DNA from: Burkholderia paludis
GTDB taxonomy: Bacteria > Pseudomonadota > Gammaproteobacteria > Burkholderiales > Burkholderiaceae
Direction: 5' to 3'
Length of the DNA: 64,000 nucleotides
NCBI RefSeq assembly: GCF_000732615.1
Contig: NZ_JPGL01000012.1
Coordinates: forward strand, 1 to 64,000
Below, one piece after another: positions 38,942 through 47,526 of this stretch. The translations under genes and the position numbers were made by a program. The number at the start of each line of letters is the position of its first letter. Position 1 is the stretch's first letter. Below the pieces are notes generated by a model that had not been told where the DNA came from, made no database searches, and saw only the letters and a list, made by a program, of their open reading frames with translations.

Positions 38942-40105
38942 ATGAAACTACCGCCTCTCGTTACGACGCTCGCGCCGCTGTCCGGCGACGAACTGACCCG
39001 CTACAGCCGGCATGTCCTGCTGCCCGAACTCGGCCTGACCGGCCAGCAGCGCCTGAAGGCCGCCCGCGTGCTCGTGGTCGGCGCAGGCGGGCTCGGCTCG
39101 CCCGCACTGCTCTATCTTGCCGCCGCGGGAGTCGGCACGCTCGGCGTGATCGATTTCGACCGCGTCGACGTGTCGAACCTGCAGCGGCAAGTGATCCACC
39201 GGATGTCGACGGTCGGCATGCCGAAGACAGCCAGCGCGCACAACGCGATCGTCGCGCTCAATCCCCACGTCGACGTGCGGCTGCATGACGAACGGCTCGA
39301 CAACGACAACGCGATCGCGCTGTTCTCGCAGTACGACCTGATCGTCGACGGCACCGACAACTTCGCGACGCGCTACCTCGTCAACGATGCCTGCGTGCTG
39401 GCCGGCAAGCCCTACGTATGGGGCTCGATCTACCGCTTCGAAGGCCAGGCGTCGGTGTTCTGGGAGGACGCGCCCGACGGCGTCGGCGTCAACTATCGCG
39501 ATCTCTATCCGGAACCGCCGCCGCCGCATCTCGCGCCGTCGTGCGCCGAAGGCGGTGTACTCGGCGTGCTGTGCGCGTCGATCGCGTCGATCATGGCGAC
39601 CGAGGCCGTGAAGCTGATCACGGGCATCGGAGAATCGCTGCTCGGCCGGCTCGCCGTGTACGACGCGCTCGACATGCGCTACCGCTTCCTGCCGCTGCAG
39701 CGCGCGCCGCAGCGACGGCCGATCGTCGCGCTCGACGACTATCCGCATTTCTGCGGCCTCACGACGCGCATCGAGCCCGTGCAGGTGCCCGCAATCGATG
39801 CGACTGCACTCAAGCAACTGCTCGATGCAGGTATGCCCGTGGAACTCGTCGACGTACGCGAGCCGAACGAATGGGACCTCGTGCGCATTCCCGGCGCAAG
39901 GCTGATGCCCAAGCAGCAGTTGCTGGCCGACGGGCTCGCACAGCTCGAACGCACGCGACGCACTGTCGTCTACTGCAAGGGCGGCGCGCGCTCGCGCGAC
40001 GTCGTGCAGGCGATGTACCGTGCGGGCTTCACGGACGTCAGCAACCTCGACGGCGGGATCCTGTCGTGGATCCGCATGGTCGATCCGTCTCTGCCGCGAT
40101 ATTGA
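38942..40105 (+). CDS. qbsC: QbsC-like ThiF/MoeB adenylyltransferase with rhodanese domain
   Basis: A 387-residue E1-like enzyme. Residues 15-250 form the ThiF/MoeB domain with ATP motif VVGAGGLGSPAL (near 47-53), IDFDRVDVSNLQRQ and DGTDNFATRYLVND, and the catalytic-type cysteine in SCAEGGVLGVL (Cys201). Residues 280-387 form a rhodanese domain with active cysteine in VVYCKGGARSRDV (Cys345). The paired CxxC zinc motifs usual in MoeB are not seen. It should adenylate the C-terminal glycine of the ThiS-like carrier and load sulfur as a thiocarboxylate. An upstream ATG at 38891 is possible. Same order as in the quinolobactin locus: aminotransferase, ThiF, JAMM, ThiS. Confidence 0.92.
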   Translation: MKLPPLVTTLAPLSGDELTRYSRHVLLPELGLTGQQRLKAARVLVVGAGGLGSPALLYLAAAGVGTLGVIDFDRVDVSNLQRQVIHRMSTVGMPKTASAHNAIVALNPHVDVRLHDERLDNDNAIALFSQYDLIVDGTDNFATRYLVNDACVLAGKPYVWGSIYRFEGQASVFWEDAPDGVGVNYRDLYPEPPPPHLAPSCAEGGVLGVLCASIASIMATEAVKLITGIGESLLGRLAVYDALDMRYRFLPLQRAPQRRPIVALDDYPHFCGLTTRIEPVQVPAIDATALKQLLDAGMPVELVDVREPNEWDLVRIPGARLMPKQQLLADGLAQLERTRRTVVYCKGGARSRDVVQAMYRAGFTDVSNLDGGILSWIRMVDPSLPRY

Positions 40106-40115
40106 GGCGCCGACG

Positions 40116-40526
40116 ATGCTGACCCTGCCGACCGACGTCGTAGACACGATCGTCCGCCACGCGCACGACGCGCATCCGCTCGAATGCTGCGGCATCATCG
40201 CAGGCACGGCCGACGGTTCCCCGCCATCGCGAGTGGTGCCGATGCGCAATGCCGCGCAGTCGCAGACCTTCTTCCAGTTCGACGCCGCCGAGCAGTTGCG
40301 CGTCTGGCGCGACCTCGACGCACGTGACGAGGCACCCGTCGTGATCTATCACTCGCATACGGCATCGGCCGCGCGACCAAGCCGCACCGACATCGCGTAC
40401 GCGGCCGCGCACCCCGATGCATACCACCTGATCATCGCGACCGATCCACGCTTCGAGCCGACGCTCCGCTGCTACCTGATCGTCAACGGGATCGCGACCG
40501 AAACGCCGCTGAAAATCGGAGCATAG
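40116..40526 (+). CDS. qbsD: QbsD-like JAMM metalloprotease
   Basis: A 136-residue Mov34/MPN/PAD-1 family peptidase with a complete zinc site: Glu23 in HPLECCGIIAG, then His79-Ser-His81, seven residues, Ser89-x2-Asp92 (YHSHTASAARPSRTD). In thioquinolobactin synthesis the QbsD peptidase removes two residues after the diglycine of the sulfur carrier QbsE. The next gene encodes a carrier ending Gly-Gly-Arg-Ser, which exactly requires such trimming. Eleven bases separate it from the ThiF-rhodanese gene. Length is typical of bacterial stand-alone JAMM proteins. Confidence 0.93.
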   Translation: MLTLPTDVVDTIVRHAHDAHPLECCGIIAGTADGSPPSRVVPMRNAAQSQTFFQFDAAEQLRVWRDLDARDEAPVVIYHSHTASAARPSRTDIAYAAAHPDAYHLIIATDPRFEPTLRCYLIVNGIATETPLKIGA

Positions 40527-40581
40527 GAACCACTCTGATCAACCTGTACGATTTATCCAAAAAATATACTAAGGACTACAA

Positions 40582-40860
40582 ATGGCAATCACCATCTGCA
40601 TCCCGACCATCATGCGACCGCTGACCAACGACCGGAAGGTCGTCGAAGCGCAGGGCGGCACGCTTCGCGGTGTGATCGAATCGCTCGAGTCGACATATCC
40701 GGGCCTGCAGGCGCGGCTCGTCGAAGACGACCGGCTGCACCGCTTCGTCAATGTCTACGTGAACGACGACGACATCCGCTTCAAGGGCGGACTGTCGGCC
40801 GCCATCGCGGACGGCGACACCATCACGATCCTTCCGGCAGTCGCCGGTGGCCGCTCCTGA
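40582..40860 (+). CDS. qbsE: QbsE-like ThiS/MoaD sulfur-carrier protein, precursor
   Basis: A 92-residue ubiquitin-like protein of the MoaD/ThiS family (AITICIPTIMRPLTNDR, GVIESLESTYPGLQARL, FVNVYVNDDDIRF, IADGDTITILPAVAGG). The protein ends in Gly-Gly-Arg-Ser rather than Gly-Gly, so it is made as a precursor. After removal of Arg-Ser by the JAMM peptidase, the glycine can be adenylated and thiocarboxylated by the ThiF-rhodanese protein, and donates sulfur to the siderophore. AAGGAC precedes the ATG in an unusually AT-rich leader (40527-40581), possibly a second promoter. Mature length about 90 residues is normal. Confidence 0.93.
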   Translation: MAITICIPTIMRPLTNDRKVVEAQGGTLRGVIESLESTYPGLQARLVEDDRLHRFVNVYVNDDDIRFKGGLSAAIADGDTITILPAVAGGRS

Positions 40861-40901
40861 ACGTGGCCGCCGCGACGCCTCTCCCGTCCGAGGAGCCGAT
40901 C

Positions 40902-41741
40902 ATGCAGCAATGTCCTTTCATGAGCCCGCCCGTTACGAAACCCGCGAAGCCGCGGCCGGGCTTGCGTTACAGCGGCTATCTGCAGCTCGACAGCTTGCTC
41001 GACAGCCAGTCGATGCTGTCAGGCACGCACGACGAGATGCTGTTCATCATCCAGCATCAGGCATCGGAGCTGTGGATGAAGCTGCTGCTGCACGAGCTGA
41101 CGCGTGCGTGCGCGCAACTTCGCGCATCGCAGCTGCCGCAGGCGTCGAAGACGATCGCCCGCGCGCAGCGAACCATGGAGCATCTCGTGCACAGCTGGAA
41201 CGTGCTCGCGACGCTCACGCCCGTCGAGTTCCTCGCGATGCGCCCCGCGCTCGGTACCGCGTCCGGCCATCAGTCATTCCAGTTCCGCGAAATCGAATTC
41301 CTGCTCGGCAACAAGAACCCGGCGATGATCGGCGATCACGATGCGCACCCGGCCGCGCGCGACGCGCTGCTCACGCGGCTGCACGCTCCGTCGCTATACG
41401 ACGAGGCGGTCGGCGCACTGGCGCGCGCGGGCTTCGCGATCTGCCGCGCGCGACTCGATGCCGATCCGGCCGGGTCGGTACGTTACGACGCGTCGGTGGA
41501 AGCCGCGTGGTGCGCGGTGTACCGCGACACGGATGCGCACTGGGCGCTGTACGACCTCGGCGAACGCCTGATCGACCTCGAGGAAGGTGTACGTCAATGG
41601 CGCTTTCGACATATCGGCACCGTCGAACGCACGATCGGCCTGCGCCGCGGTACGGGCGGCAGCGATGGCGCGAGCTATCTGCGCAGGACGCTCGACGTCG
41701 TGCTGTTTCCCGAGCTGTGGCAGATGCGCACGGCGCTCTGA
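40902..41741 (+). CDS. qbsF: QbsF-like tryptophan 2,3-dioxygenase
   Basis: A 279-residue haem enzyme that opens the indole ring of tryptophan to N-formylkynurenine, the first step towards xanthurenic acid. Family blocks: LRYSGYLQLDSLLDSQ, HDEMLFIIQHQASELWMKLL, GTASGHQSFQFREIEFLLGN and GGSDGASYLRRTLDVVLFPE. The haem-binding histidines and substrate Arg of the family are in these blocks. ATG 40902 has GAGGAG six bases upstream and is preferred to GTG 40863. The gene is 41 bp after the sulfur-carrier gene. It is probably a dedicated paralogue of the chromosomal kynA. Confidence 0.93.
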   Translation: MQQCPFMSPPVTKPAKPRPGLRYSGYLQLDSLLDSQSMLSGTHDEMLFIIQHQASELWMKLLLHELTRACAQLRASQLPQASKTIARAQRTMEHLVHSWNVLATLTPVEFLAMRPALGTASGHQSFQFREIEFLLGNKNPAMIGDHDAHPAARDALLTRLHAPSLYDEAVGALARAGFAICRARLDADPAGSVRYDASVEAAWCAVYRDTDAHWALYDLGERLIDLEEGVRQWRFRHIGTVERTIGLRRGTGGSDGASYLRRTLDVVLFPELWQMRTAL

Positions 41742-41769
41742 CTCCCGCCTCTCTTTTCGAATCTCCGAC

Positions 41770-43164
41770 ATGCACGATACCTTCCCCCCTCCTCTCGGCC
41801 GGCCCGCGTCGCGCGGCCGCCTCGCGATCGCTGGCGCGGGACTGGCAGGCACGCTCGCCGCGTGCCTGCTCGCCACGCGCGGCTGGCGCGTCGATGTGTT
41901 CGAGCGGCGCACTGACCCGCGACTCCACGGCGACGCGGGCGGCCGATCGATCAATCTCGCGCTCGCGGAGCGTGGCATCCACGCGCTACGCGCCGCGCGG
42001 CTCGACGTCGAAACGATGCACCACGCAGTCGCGATGCGCGGCCGCATGGTGCATACGATCGGCGAATATCCGCACCTGCATCCTTACGGACGCAGCCCCG
42101 GCGACGTGATCTGGTCGATCCATCGAGGTCGACTGAACCGGCTCCTGCTCGATGCGGCCGAGCGCGCCGGTGCGCGCGTGCATCACGATGCGGCCGTCGA
42201 GGATATTGATTGCGGGGCGCGCGAGCTGATCCTGACGAACGGGCAGCGTGTCGCCTTCGACCTGCTGATCGGTGCGGACGGCGCGGATTCCCGCGTGCGA
42301 GCCGCGCTATCGCGCACCGCCGATCTCGGCATCGATTGCGAACGGCAACCGCACGGCTACAAGGAGCTGGAGATTCCCGCAGCGCCCGGCGGCGGCTTTC
42401 GCATCGAGCCGCATGCGCTGCATCTGTGGCCGCGCGGCGGCTACATGTGCATCGCTCTGCCGAATGTCGAAGGCAGCTTCACCACGACGCTGTTCCTGCC
42501 GGTCGACGCGGATGGCGACCCGGGCACGCCCAGCTTCGCTCAGTTGCCCGACGGCCGTGCCGCGCGGCGACTGTTCGAGCAGACGTTCCCCGACCTGTCC
42601 ACGCACGTGCCGGCACTCGAGGCCGATTTCGACGCGCACCCGGTCGGCATGCTCGCCACGCTGCGGCTGCAGCGCTGGCATGCGCACGGGCATACCGTAC
42701 TGCTCGGAGATGCCGCGCACGCAATGGTTCCGTTCCATGGTCAGGGAATGAACTGCGCGCTGGAAGACGCCGTCGCGCTCGCGCACCAGCTCGATCAGCA
42801 CCCGCACGATCGCCCGGCCGCGCTCGCCGCATTCGAGGCCGAACGCCGACCCAATGCGCTGGCGATCCAGGCGATGGCGCTCGAGAACTATGTCGAGATG
42901 CGTGCGCGGGTCGCGACGCCCGGATATGCGCTCGAACGCGAGCTGTCGACATGGCTCGCTGAACGCCATCCCGCGCGCTTCGTCCCGCGCTACAGCATGG
43001 TGACCTTCCAGCGTGTGCCGTATGTGCTCGCGTACGAACGCGGCAAGATCCAGGCCGACATCCTGCGGGCTGGTACAGCCGGCTGCGACTCATTCCGGCA
43101 GATCGACCTGCGCGCGGTCGAGCGCGACCTGTTCGAGCGCCTGCCCGAACTGTCCACAGTATGA
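41770..43164 (+). CDS. qbsG: QbsG-like kynurenine 3-monooxygenase
   Basis: A 464-residue class A flavin hydroxylase converting kynurenine to 3-hydroxykynurenine with NADPH and oxygen. FAD motif LAIAGAGLAGTLAACLLATR, GGRSINLALAERGIHALR (a kynurenine-monooxygenase hallmark), LLIGADGADSRVR and the second FAD block LLGDAAHAMVPFHGQGMNC. Its 3' end overlaps the formamidase start (ATGA). Bacterial kynurenine pathways usually go through kynureninase to anthranilate; a 3-monooxygenase here indicates the eukaryote-like branch to xanthurenate or 3-hydroxyanthranilate, as in quinolobactin synthesis. Confidence 0.93.
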   Translation: MHDTFPPPLGRPASRGRLAIAGAGLAGTLAACLLATRGWRVDVFERRTDPRLHGDAGGRSINLALAERGIHALRAARLDVETMHHAVAMRGRMVHTIGEYPHLHPYGRSPGDVIWSIHRGRLNRLLLDAAERAGARVHHDAAVEDIDCGARELILTNGQRVAFDLLIGADGADSRVRAALSRTADLGIDCERQPHGYKELEIPAAPGGGFRIEPHALHLWPRGGYMCIALPNVEGSFTTTLFLPVDADGDPGTPSFAQLPDGRAARRLFEQTFPDLSTHVPALEADFDAHPVGMLATLRLQRWHAHGHTVLLGDAAHAMVPFHGQGMNCALEDAVALAHQLDQHPHDRPAALAAFEAERRPNALAIQAMALENYVEMRARVATPGYALERELSTWLAERHPARFVPRYSMVTFQRVPYVLAYERGKIQADILRAGTAGCDSFRQIDLRAVERDLFERLPELSTV

Positions 43165-44075
43165 CCGCCGCCACGATCCTGCCAGGCATCATCCGGCCGG
43201 CCTGGCGCCGGCTGGATGACGCCGAGCGCGCACGCGAGTATTCGCCGAGTTCGAAAGCGCCGGATTTCCTCCACACGCTGTCCGACTATCGCGCGCGCAG
43301 CCTCAGCGCGGCACACGACCTCGTTGCGCCGACGATCCTGCGCTACGGCCCCGACGCCGCGCAGCGCATCCTGCTGTTCGAGCCGCCCGGGCACGCCGCC
43401 GACGTGCTTGTTGCCTATTTCCACGGCGGCTACTGGCAGGAACTGTCGGCCGACGATTCGCTGTTTCCCGCGCCCGCATTCCTCGGCCGGCGCATCGCCT
43501 ACGCGGCCGTCGGCTACACGCTCGCGCCGCGCGCGACACTGCCCGGCATCGTCGAGCAGGCTGCCGATGCCATCGCCGCACTGCGGCGCTTCACGACCGC
43601 CCCACGGATGGCCGCCGCCCGGATAGCCGCCCCCCGCATCGTCATCGCCGGCAGTTCGGCGGGCGCTCATCTGGCCGCGATGCTGCTGACGCTCGACTGG
43701 CGCACGCGCGTGCCCGGCGTATCGCCGTTCGACGGCGCGATCCTGCTGTCGGGCATCTACGACCTGCGCCCGCTCGTCGGCACCTACATCAACGATGCGC
43801 TGCGACTAGACGAACGCGACGCCTTCGCGTTGAGCCCACAGTACCTGCCGATTCACACACGGGTACCGGTGACCGTCTGCTGGGGAGAACATGACACCAA
43901 CGAGTTCCGGCGGCAGAGCCGTAATCTGGTCGGCCGCCTCGCGCGTGTCGGCATGCTGTACGCGGCCGGCGAAATGGCGGCGCGGAACCACTTCGACCTC
44001 GTATTCGACCTCGGTGTGGCCGGCTCGCCGCTTGATCGCCGGATCGCGCCACTGCTCGGCCGCGGCGGACGCTGA
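43161..44075 (+). CDS. qbsH: QbsH-like kynurenine formamidase, alpha/beta-hydrolase type
   Basis: A 304-residue hydrolase that would deformylate N-formylkynurenine to kynurenine. The oxyanion motif HGGYW is at residues 88-92 and the nucleophile elbow GSSAGAH has Ser166; the acid is likely in CWGEHDTNEF and the histidine in AARNHFDLVFDL. This is the arylformamidase form seen in eukaryotes and in QbsH, not the metal-dependent KynB of ordinary bacterial pathways. It completes the tryptophan-to-3-hydroxykynurenine set within the locus and is its last rightward gene; a leftward GlcG-like gene converges on it. Confidence 0.9.
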   Translation: MTAATILPGIIRPAWRRLDDAERAREYSPSSKAPDFLHTLSDYRARSLSAAHDLVAPTILRYGPDAAQRILLFEPPGHAADVLVAYFHGGYWQELSADDSLFPAPAFLGRRIAYAAVGYTLAPRATLPGIVEQAADAIAALRRFTTAPRMAAARIAAPRIVIAGSSAGAHLAAMLLTLDWRTRVPGVSPFDGAILLSGIYDLRPLVGTYINDALRLDERDAFALSPQYLPIHTRVPVTVCWGEHDTNEFRRQSRNLVGRLARVGMLYAAGEMAARNHFDLVFDLGVAGSPLDRRIAPLLGRGGR

Positions 44076-44106
44076 CGCGTGCCCGCCACGGCGCGTGGCC
44101 TGCCCG

Positions 44107-44508
44107 CTACGCGAGCGCGGCGATCCCCGCACGGGCGACTTCCGCGTCCTCGGCGGACTTCACACCCGATACGCTGACCGAGCCGACGGTCTCGCCGTCG
44201 ACGACGATCGGCACGCCGCCCTCGAGAAAGCCGGCCATCGGCGCGCTGAGAAACGACACGCGGCCCTGCATCACGATGTCTTCGTAGATCTTGGTCTCGC
44301 GTCGTCCGAGCGCGGCCGTGCGCCCTTTCGCGATCGCCATCTCGACCGAACTCGGCGTTGCGCCGTCGAGCCGCTGCAGATGCAGCAAGTGGCCGCCGTC
44401 GTCGAGAATCGCGATCGTCACGGGCCAGTGACGAGCCAGCGCGAAAGCCTCCGATGCGGCGGCGATCTTCTTTACGTCTTCACTCGTCAATACGGGTTTG
44501 GTTTTCAT
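44107..44508 (-). CDS. GlcG/HbpS-like protein
   Basis: A 133-residue single-domain protein of the GlcG/HbpS (DUF336) family, with the hallmark blocks VTIAILDDGGHLLHLQRLDG and VSFLSAPMAGFLEGGVPIVV, then VGSVSVSGV near the end. Family members bind haem or cobalamin-related ligands, act as sensors, or serve as subunits of degradation enzymes. No signal peptide is seen, unlike secreted HbpS. It converges on the siderophore formamidase gene and has its own AT-rich upstream region (44509-44673), so it may be an independent gene. Any link to iron handling is only inferred from position. Confidence 0.85.
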   Translation of the reverse strand: MKTKPVLTSEDVKKIAAASEAFALARHWPVTIAILDDGGHLLHLQRLDGATPSSVEMAIAKGRTAALGRRETKIYEDIVMQGRVSFLSAPMAGFLEGGVPIVVDGETVGSVSVSGVKSAEDAEVARAGIAALA

Positions 44509-44673
44509 CGCGTGTGGCCTTTCTTTGGTTGATTCGTTGTTTTTACATAGTTATCCGAATTAAAAATATAGCGTAAACATTGCACCGATTCGACCGTCGC
44601 TTGACAATATGTCCGATACGGAAATGACGATTCGACGGAAAGCCCGCAGAGCGCGCCTGCGGCACACCACGCG

Positions 44674-45105
44674 CTACGCCTTGTGCGTCGACAACAAAAT
44701 ACTCGTCTCCGTATTCGCGATCCCGTCGATCAACCGGATCGCGCCGAGCACGCGATCGAAGTGCTCGAGCGAATCGGCGTGCAGCTCGGCGACCAGATCC
44801 CAGCGGCCATTGGTGCTGTGGATCGACGCGACGTTCGGATGCCCGCGCAGCACCTTCACCACTTCCGCGCCGCGATTGCCCTGCACCGCGATCGACATCA
44901 GCGCGCGGATCCGGTGCCGTTCGGCCGCCGGCTTGAGCCGCACCGTATAGCCGACGATCACGCCGTTTTTCTCCAGCCGCGTCAGCCGGTTCTGCACGGT
45001 CGCGCGCGCGACGCGCAGTTCCTTCGCCAGCGCGACGACGGGCAGTCGCGCGTTGTCGCGCAGCAGCGCGATGAGCTGCCGGTCGACGTCGTCGAGCGTG
45101 ATCAT
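44674..45105 (-). CDS. Lrp/AsnC-family regulator
   Basis: A 143-residue regulator. The helix-turn-helix (MITLDDVDRQLIALLRDNAR, LPVVALAKELRVARATVQNR, LTRLEKNGVI) is followed by a RAM/ACT-like ligand domain ending NTETSILLSTHKA. Such proteins sense amino acids and form octamers. It is divergent from the ornithine cyclodeaminase-CtlX pair across 297 bp and is the obvious controller, probably responding to arginine, ornithine or citrulline. AGGAAG precedes the ATG. Confidence 0.9.
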   Translation of the reverse strand: MITLDDVDRQLIALLRDNARLPVVALAKELRVARATVQNRLTRLEKNGVIVGYTVRLKPAAERHRIRALMSIAVQGNRGAEVVKVLRGHPNVASIHSTNGRWDLVAELHADSLEHFDRVLGAIRLIDGIANTETSILLSTHKA

Positions 45106-45402
45106 GGGCGAGGCTTCCTGTTGAACGTGAACCGGCCGCCAGCGTGCCGGAGGCTGCGCATTCCGGCCAGCGCGAACCGCGCATATTGCCGAAATTGGCC
45201 ATCATTCTGCCAAGTCTATCGATAAATCTGCCACTTTTGCTGTCTTTTTGTTGGCTCGACTCGCGGAAATAATGACGTCATCGACCGGCCGCATCCGCCG
45301 CGAAAGTGCCCGTCAGGCAGTCCGGGCCCGCGCCGGCGCCCTGTCCGGTCGACCGAAAAACCAGGACACCCGTACCGGCAAAGACCCTATGGAGACAGAC
45401 CG
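45106..45402. promoter_or_regulatory. Divergent lrp/ocd promoter region
   Basis: A 297-bp gap between the Lrp gene and ocd. An AT-richer stretch at 45200-45275 (TCTATCGATAAATC, TGCTGTCTTTTTG) is the probable promoter and Lrp-binding zone. GGAGACAG at 45391 is the ocd ribosome site. No coding frame is credible here. Confidence 0.45.
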
Positions 45403-46482
45403 ATGACTCGCTTCCTCGACGTGCCCGCCACCGCCCGCCTGATCGCCCGGACCGGCGTCACGACGTTCCTGCGCGAACTCGTCGATACGCTGCGTGCCGA
45501 TTACCTGCAGTGGGCCGATTTCGACAAGTCGCCGCGCGTCGCGTGCCACTCGCGCGACGGCGTGATCGAACTGATGCCCGTCGCGAACGCGTCGCTGTTC
45601 GCGTTCAAGTACGTGAACGGCCACCCCGTCAACGCGGCGCGCGGCATGCACACGGTGATGGCGTTCGGCGCGCTGGCCGAAGTCGACACCGGCTACCCGC
45701 TGCTGCTCGCCGAACTCACGCTGACCACCGCGCTGCGCACGGCCGCCACGTCGGTGCTCGCCGCGCAAGCGCTCGCACGGCCCGATGCGCGCACGATGGC
45801 GCTGATCGGCAACGGCGCGCAGAGCGAATTCCAGGCGATCGCCTTCCACTCGCTGCTCGGCATCGACGAAATCCGCGTGTTCGACGTCGATCCGCGCGCG
45901 ACCGACAAGCTCGTGCACAACCTTGCCGCGTACCCCGGGCTGCGCGTGGTGCGCGCCGCGTCGACCGCCGACGCCGTGCGCGGCGCCGACATCGTGACGA
46001 CCGTCACCGCCGACAAGGCATACGCGACGATCGTCACGGCCGGCATGATCGAGCCCGGCATGCATCTGAACGCCGTGGGCGGCGATTGCCCGGGCAAGAC
46101 CGAACTCGAGGCGGGCGTGCTGCACGCGGGCCGCGTGTTCGTCGAATTCGAGCCGCAATCGCGCATCGAGGGCGAGATCCAGCAAATGCCGGCCGACTTC
46201 CCCGTCACCGAACTGTGGCGCGTGCTGCGCGGCGAAACGACCGGCCGCGAACGCGCGGACGAGGTCACGGTGTTCGACTCGGTCGGCTTCGCACTCGAGG
46301 ATTACTCGGCGCTGCGCTACCTGTATGCACTCGCGCAGCGGCACCACGCGGGCGTCGAGATCGCGCTGATTCCGCCGGCCGTCGACCCGAAGAACCTGTT
46401 CGCGCTGATCGACGATCCGGCCGCGATCGCGCCGGGTCACGCGGTGCTGGTCGCCGAAGCCGTCGCCGCGTTCGCGCGCTGA
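45403..46482 (+). CDS. ocd: Ornithine cyclodeaminase
   Basis: A 359-residue NAD-dependent enzyme of the ornithine cyclodeaminase/mu-crystallin family, converting ornithine to proline and ammonia. Characteristic segments: MTRFLDVPATARLIARTGV, FKYVNGHPVNAARGMHTVMA, the Rossmann motif MALIGNGAQSEFQAIAFHSL, and LNAVGGDCPGKTELEAGVL, the catalytic Asp region. The length fits true ornithine cyclodeaminases, longer than the second family member at 60070. GGAGACAG lies before the ATG. Next to CtlX it completes a citrulline to ornithine to proline route under Lrp control. Confidence 0.92.
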   Translation: MTRFLDVPATARLIARTGVTTFLRELVDTLRADYLQWADFDKSPRVACHSRDGVIELMPVANASLFAFKYVNGHPVNAARGMHTVMAFGALAEVDTGYPLLLAELTLTTALRTAATSVLAAQALARPDARTMALIGNGAQSEFQAIAFHSLLGIDEIRVFDVDPRATDKLVHNLAAYPGLRVVRAASTADAVRGADIVTTVTADKAYATIVTAGMIEPGMHLNAVGGDCPGKTELEAGVLHAGRVFVEFEPQSRIEGEIQQMPADFPVTELWRVLRGETTGRERADEVTVFDSVGFALEDYSALRYLYALAQRHHAGVEIALIPPAVDPKNLFALIDDPAAIAPGHAVLVAEAVAAFAR

Positions 46483-46539
46483 CCGTCATTCCCGGGCGGC
46501 GCGCGCCGCCCGGCTCCCCGTCCCTCGCTCCTGCCCCTC

Positions 46540-47526
46540 ATGAATCTCGTATCGATCCAGGCGCCAGCCGCCGTCGTGATGATCCGGCCGCACCGCTTCC
46601 TGCCGAACCCGCAGACCGCGGCCGACAACGCATTCCAGCGCACGGCCGGAGGCGGTGCGGCCGGCGCACCGTCCGTTTCCGCGGCCGCGCGCGACGAGGT
46701 CACGGCCGCCGCACGCACGCTCGCCGATGCGGGCGTGCGCGTACACGTGTTCGACGACCACGGCGAACGCGACACGCCCGATTCGGTGTTCCCGAACAAC
46801 TGGTTCTCGACGCACCCGGGCGGCCATGTCGCGCTGTATCCGATGTTCAGCGCGAACCGCCGCCGCGAACGGCGCGCCGATATCGTCGAGATGCTGAAGG
46901 CCGAGTATCGCGTGCAGGACGTGATCGATTACTCGGGGCTCGAATACGACGACGTGTTCCTGGAAGGCACGGGTGCGATGGTGCTCGACCACGTCGCGCG
47001 GATCGCGTACACCGCGCGTTCGCGCCGCGCCGATCCGGTCGCGCTCGAACGCTTCTGCACGCACTTCAATTTCGAGCCGATCTGCTTCGACACGGCCGAT
47101 GCGGACGGCCGCCCGATCTATCACACGAACGTGATGATGAGCGTCGCGACCGAGTTCGCGATGGTCGGCCTCGACCTGATCGCCGACAGCCGCCGGCGCG
47201 ACGAGATCGCGCGGCGGCTCGCCGAAACGGGCCGCACGGTGATCGCGCTCGATGCGGCGCAGATCGCGAATTTCGCGGGCAATACGCTGGAATTGTCGGG
47301 CAACGCGGGCCGCGTGCTCGCGCTGTCGCGGCGTGCGTTCGACTGCCTCACCGCAGCGCAGCGCGCGACGATCGAACGCTCCGCGCGGCTGCTGCCACTC
47401 GACGTGCCGACGATCGAACTGGCCGGCGGCTCGGTGCGCTGCATGCTGGCGGGGATTCATCTGGCGCGGCGTGCATGCACGCAGGACGCGCTGGACGTGC
47501 CGACAATCGAACTGGTCAGACCATAG
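46540..47526 (+). CDS. ctlX: Citrulline utilisation hydrolase CtlX
   Basis: A 328-residue guanidino-group-modifying (amidinotransferase-fold) enzyme. CtlX-type blocks: SVFPNNWFSTHPGGHVALYP, DDVFLEGTGAMVLDHV, IYHTNVMMSVATEFAMVGL (His) and SVRCMLAGIHLA with the catalytic cysteine. It probably hydrolyses citrulline, or a related guanidine compound, to ornithine for the preceding cyclodeaminase. The C-terminus is odd: LDVPTIEL occurs twice, at the DNA level as 25-bp near-identical direct repeats (47398-47422 and 47491-47515), and the gene ends where a mosaic island begins. The last about 15 residues may be a recent replacement. Confidence 0.88.
   Translation: MNLVSIQAPAAVVMIRPHRFLPNPQTAADNAFQRTAGGGAAGAPSVSAAARDEVTAAARTLADAGVRVHVFDDHGERDTPDSVFPNNWFSTHPGGHVALYPMFSANRRRERRADIVEMLKAEYRVQDVIDYSGLEYDDVFLEGTGAMVLDHVARIAYTARSRRADPVALERFCTHFNFEPICFDTADADGRPIYHTNVMMSVATEFAMVGLDLIADSRRRDEIARRLAETGRTVIALDAAQIANFAGNTLELSGNAGRVLALSRRAFDCLTAAQRATIERSARLLPLDVPTIELAGGSVRCMLAGIHLARRACTQDALDVPTIELVRP
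47398..47515 (+). repeat. Direct repeat pair at the 3' end of ctlX
   Basis: Two 25-bp copies, CTCGACGTGCCGACGATCGA plus ACTGG at 47398 and the same with two changes at 47491, lie 93 bp apart in the same frame. They duplicate the peptide LDVPTIEL and sit exactly where the conserved CtlX body ends and island sequence starts, so they may mark a recombination junction. Confidence 0.6.

Noticed and set aside
38942-40860. Molybdopterin or thiamin synthesis genes
   Set aside because: ThiF- and ThiS-like proteins occur in those pathways, but the JAMM peptidase, the Gly-Gly-Arg-Ser tail and the kynurenine genes fit quinolobactin-type sulfur transfer instead.
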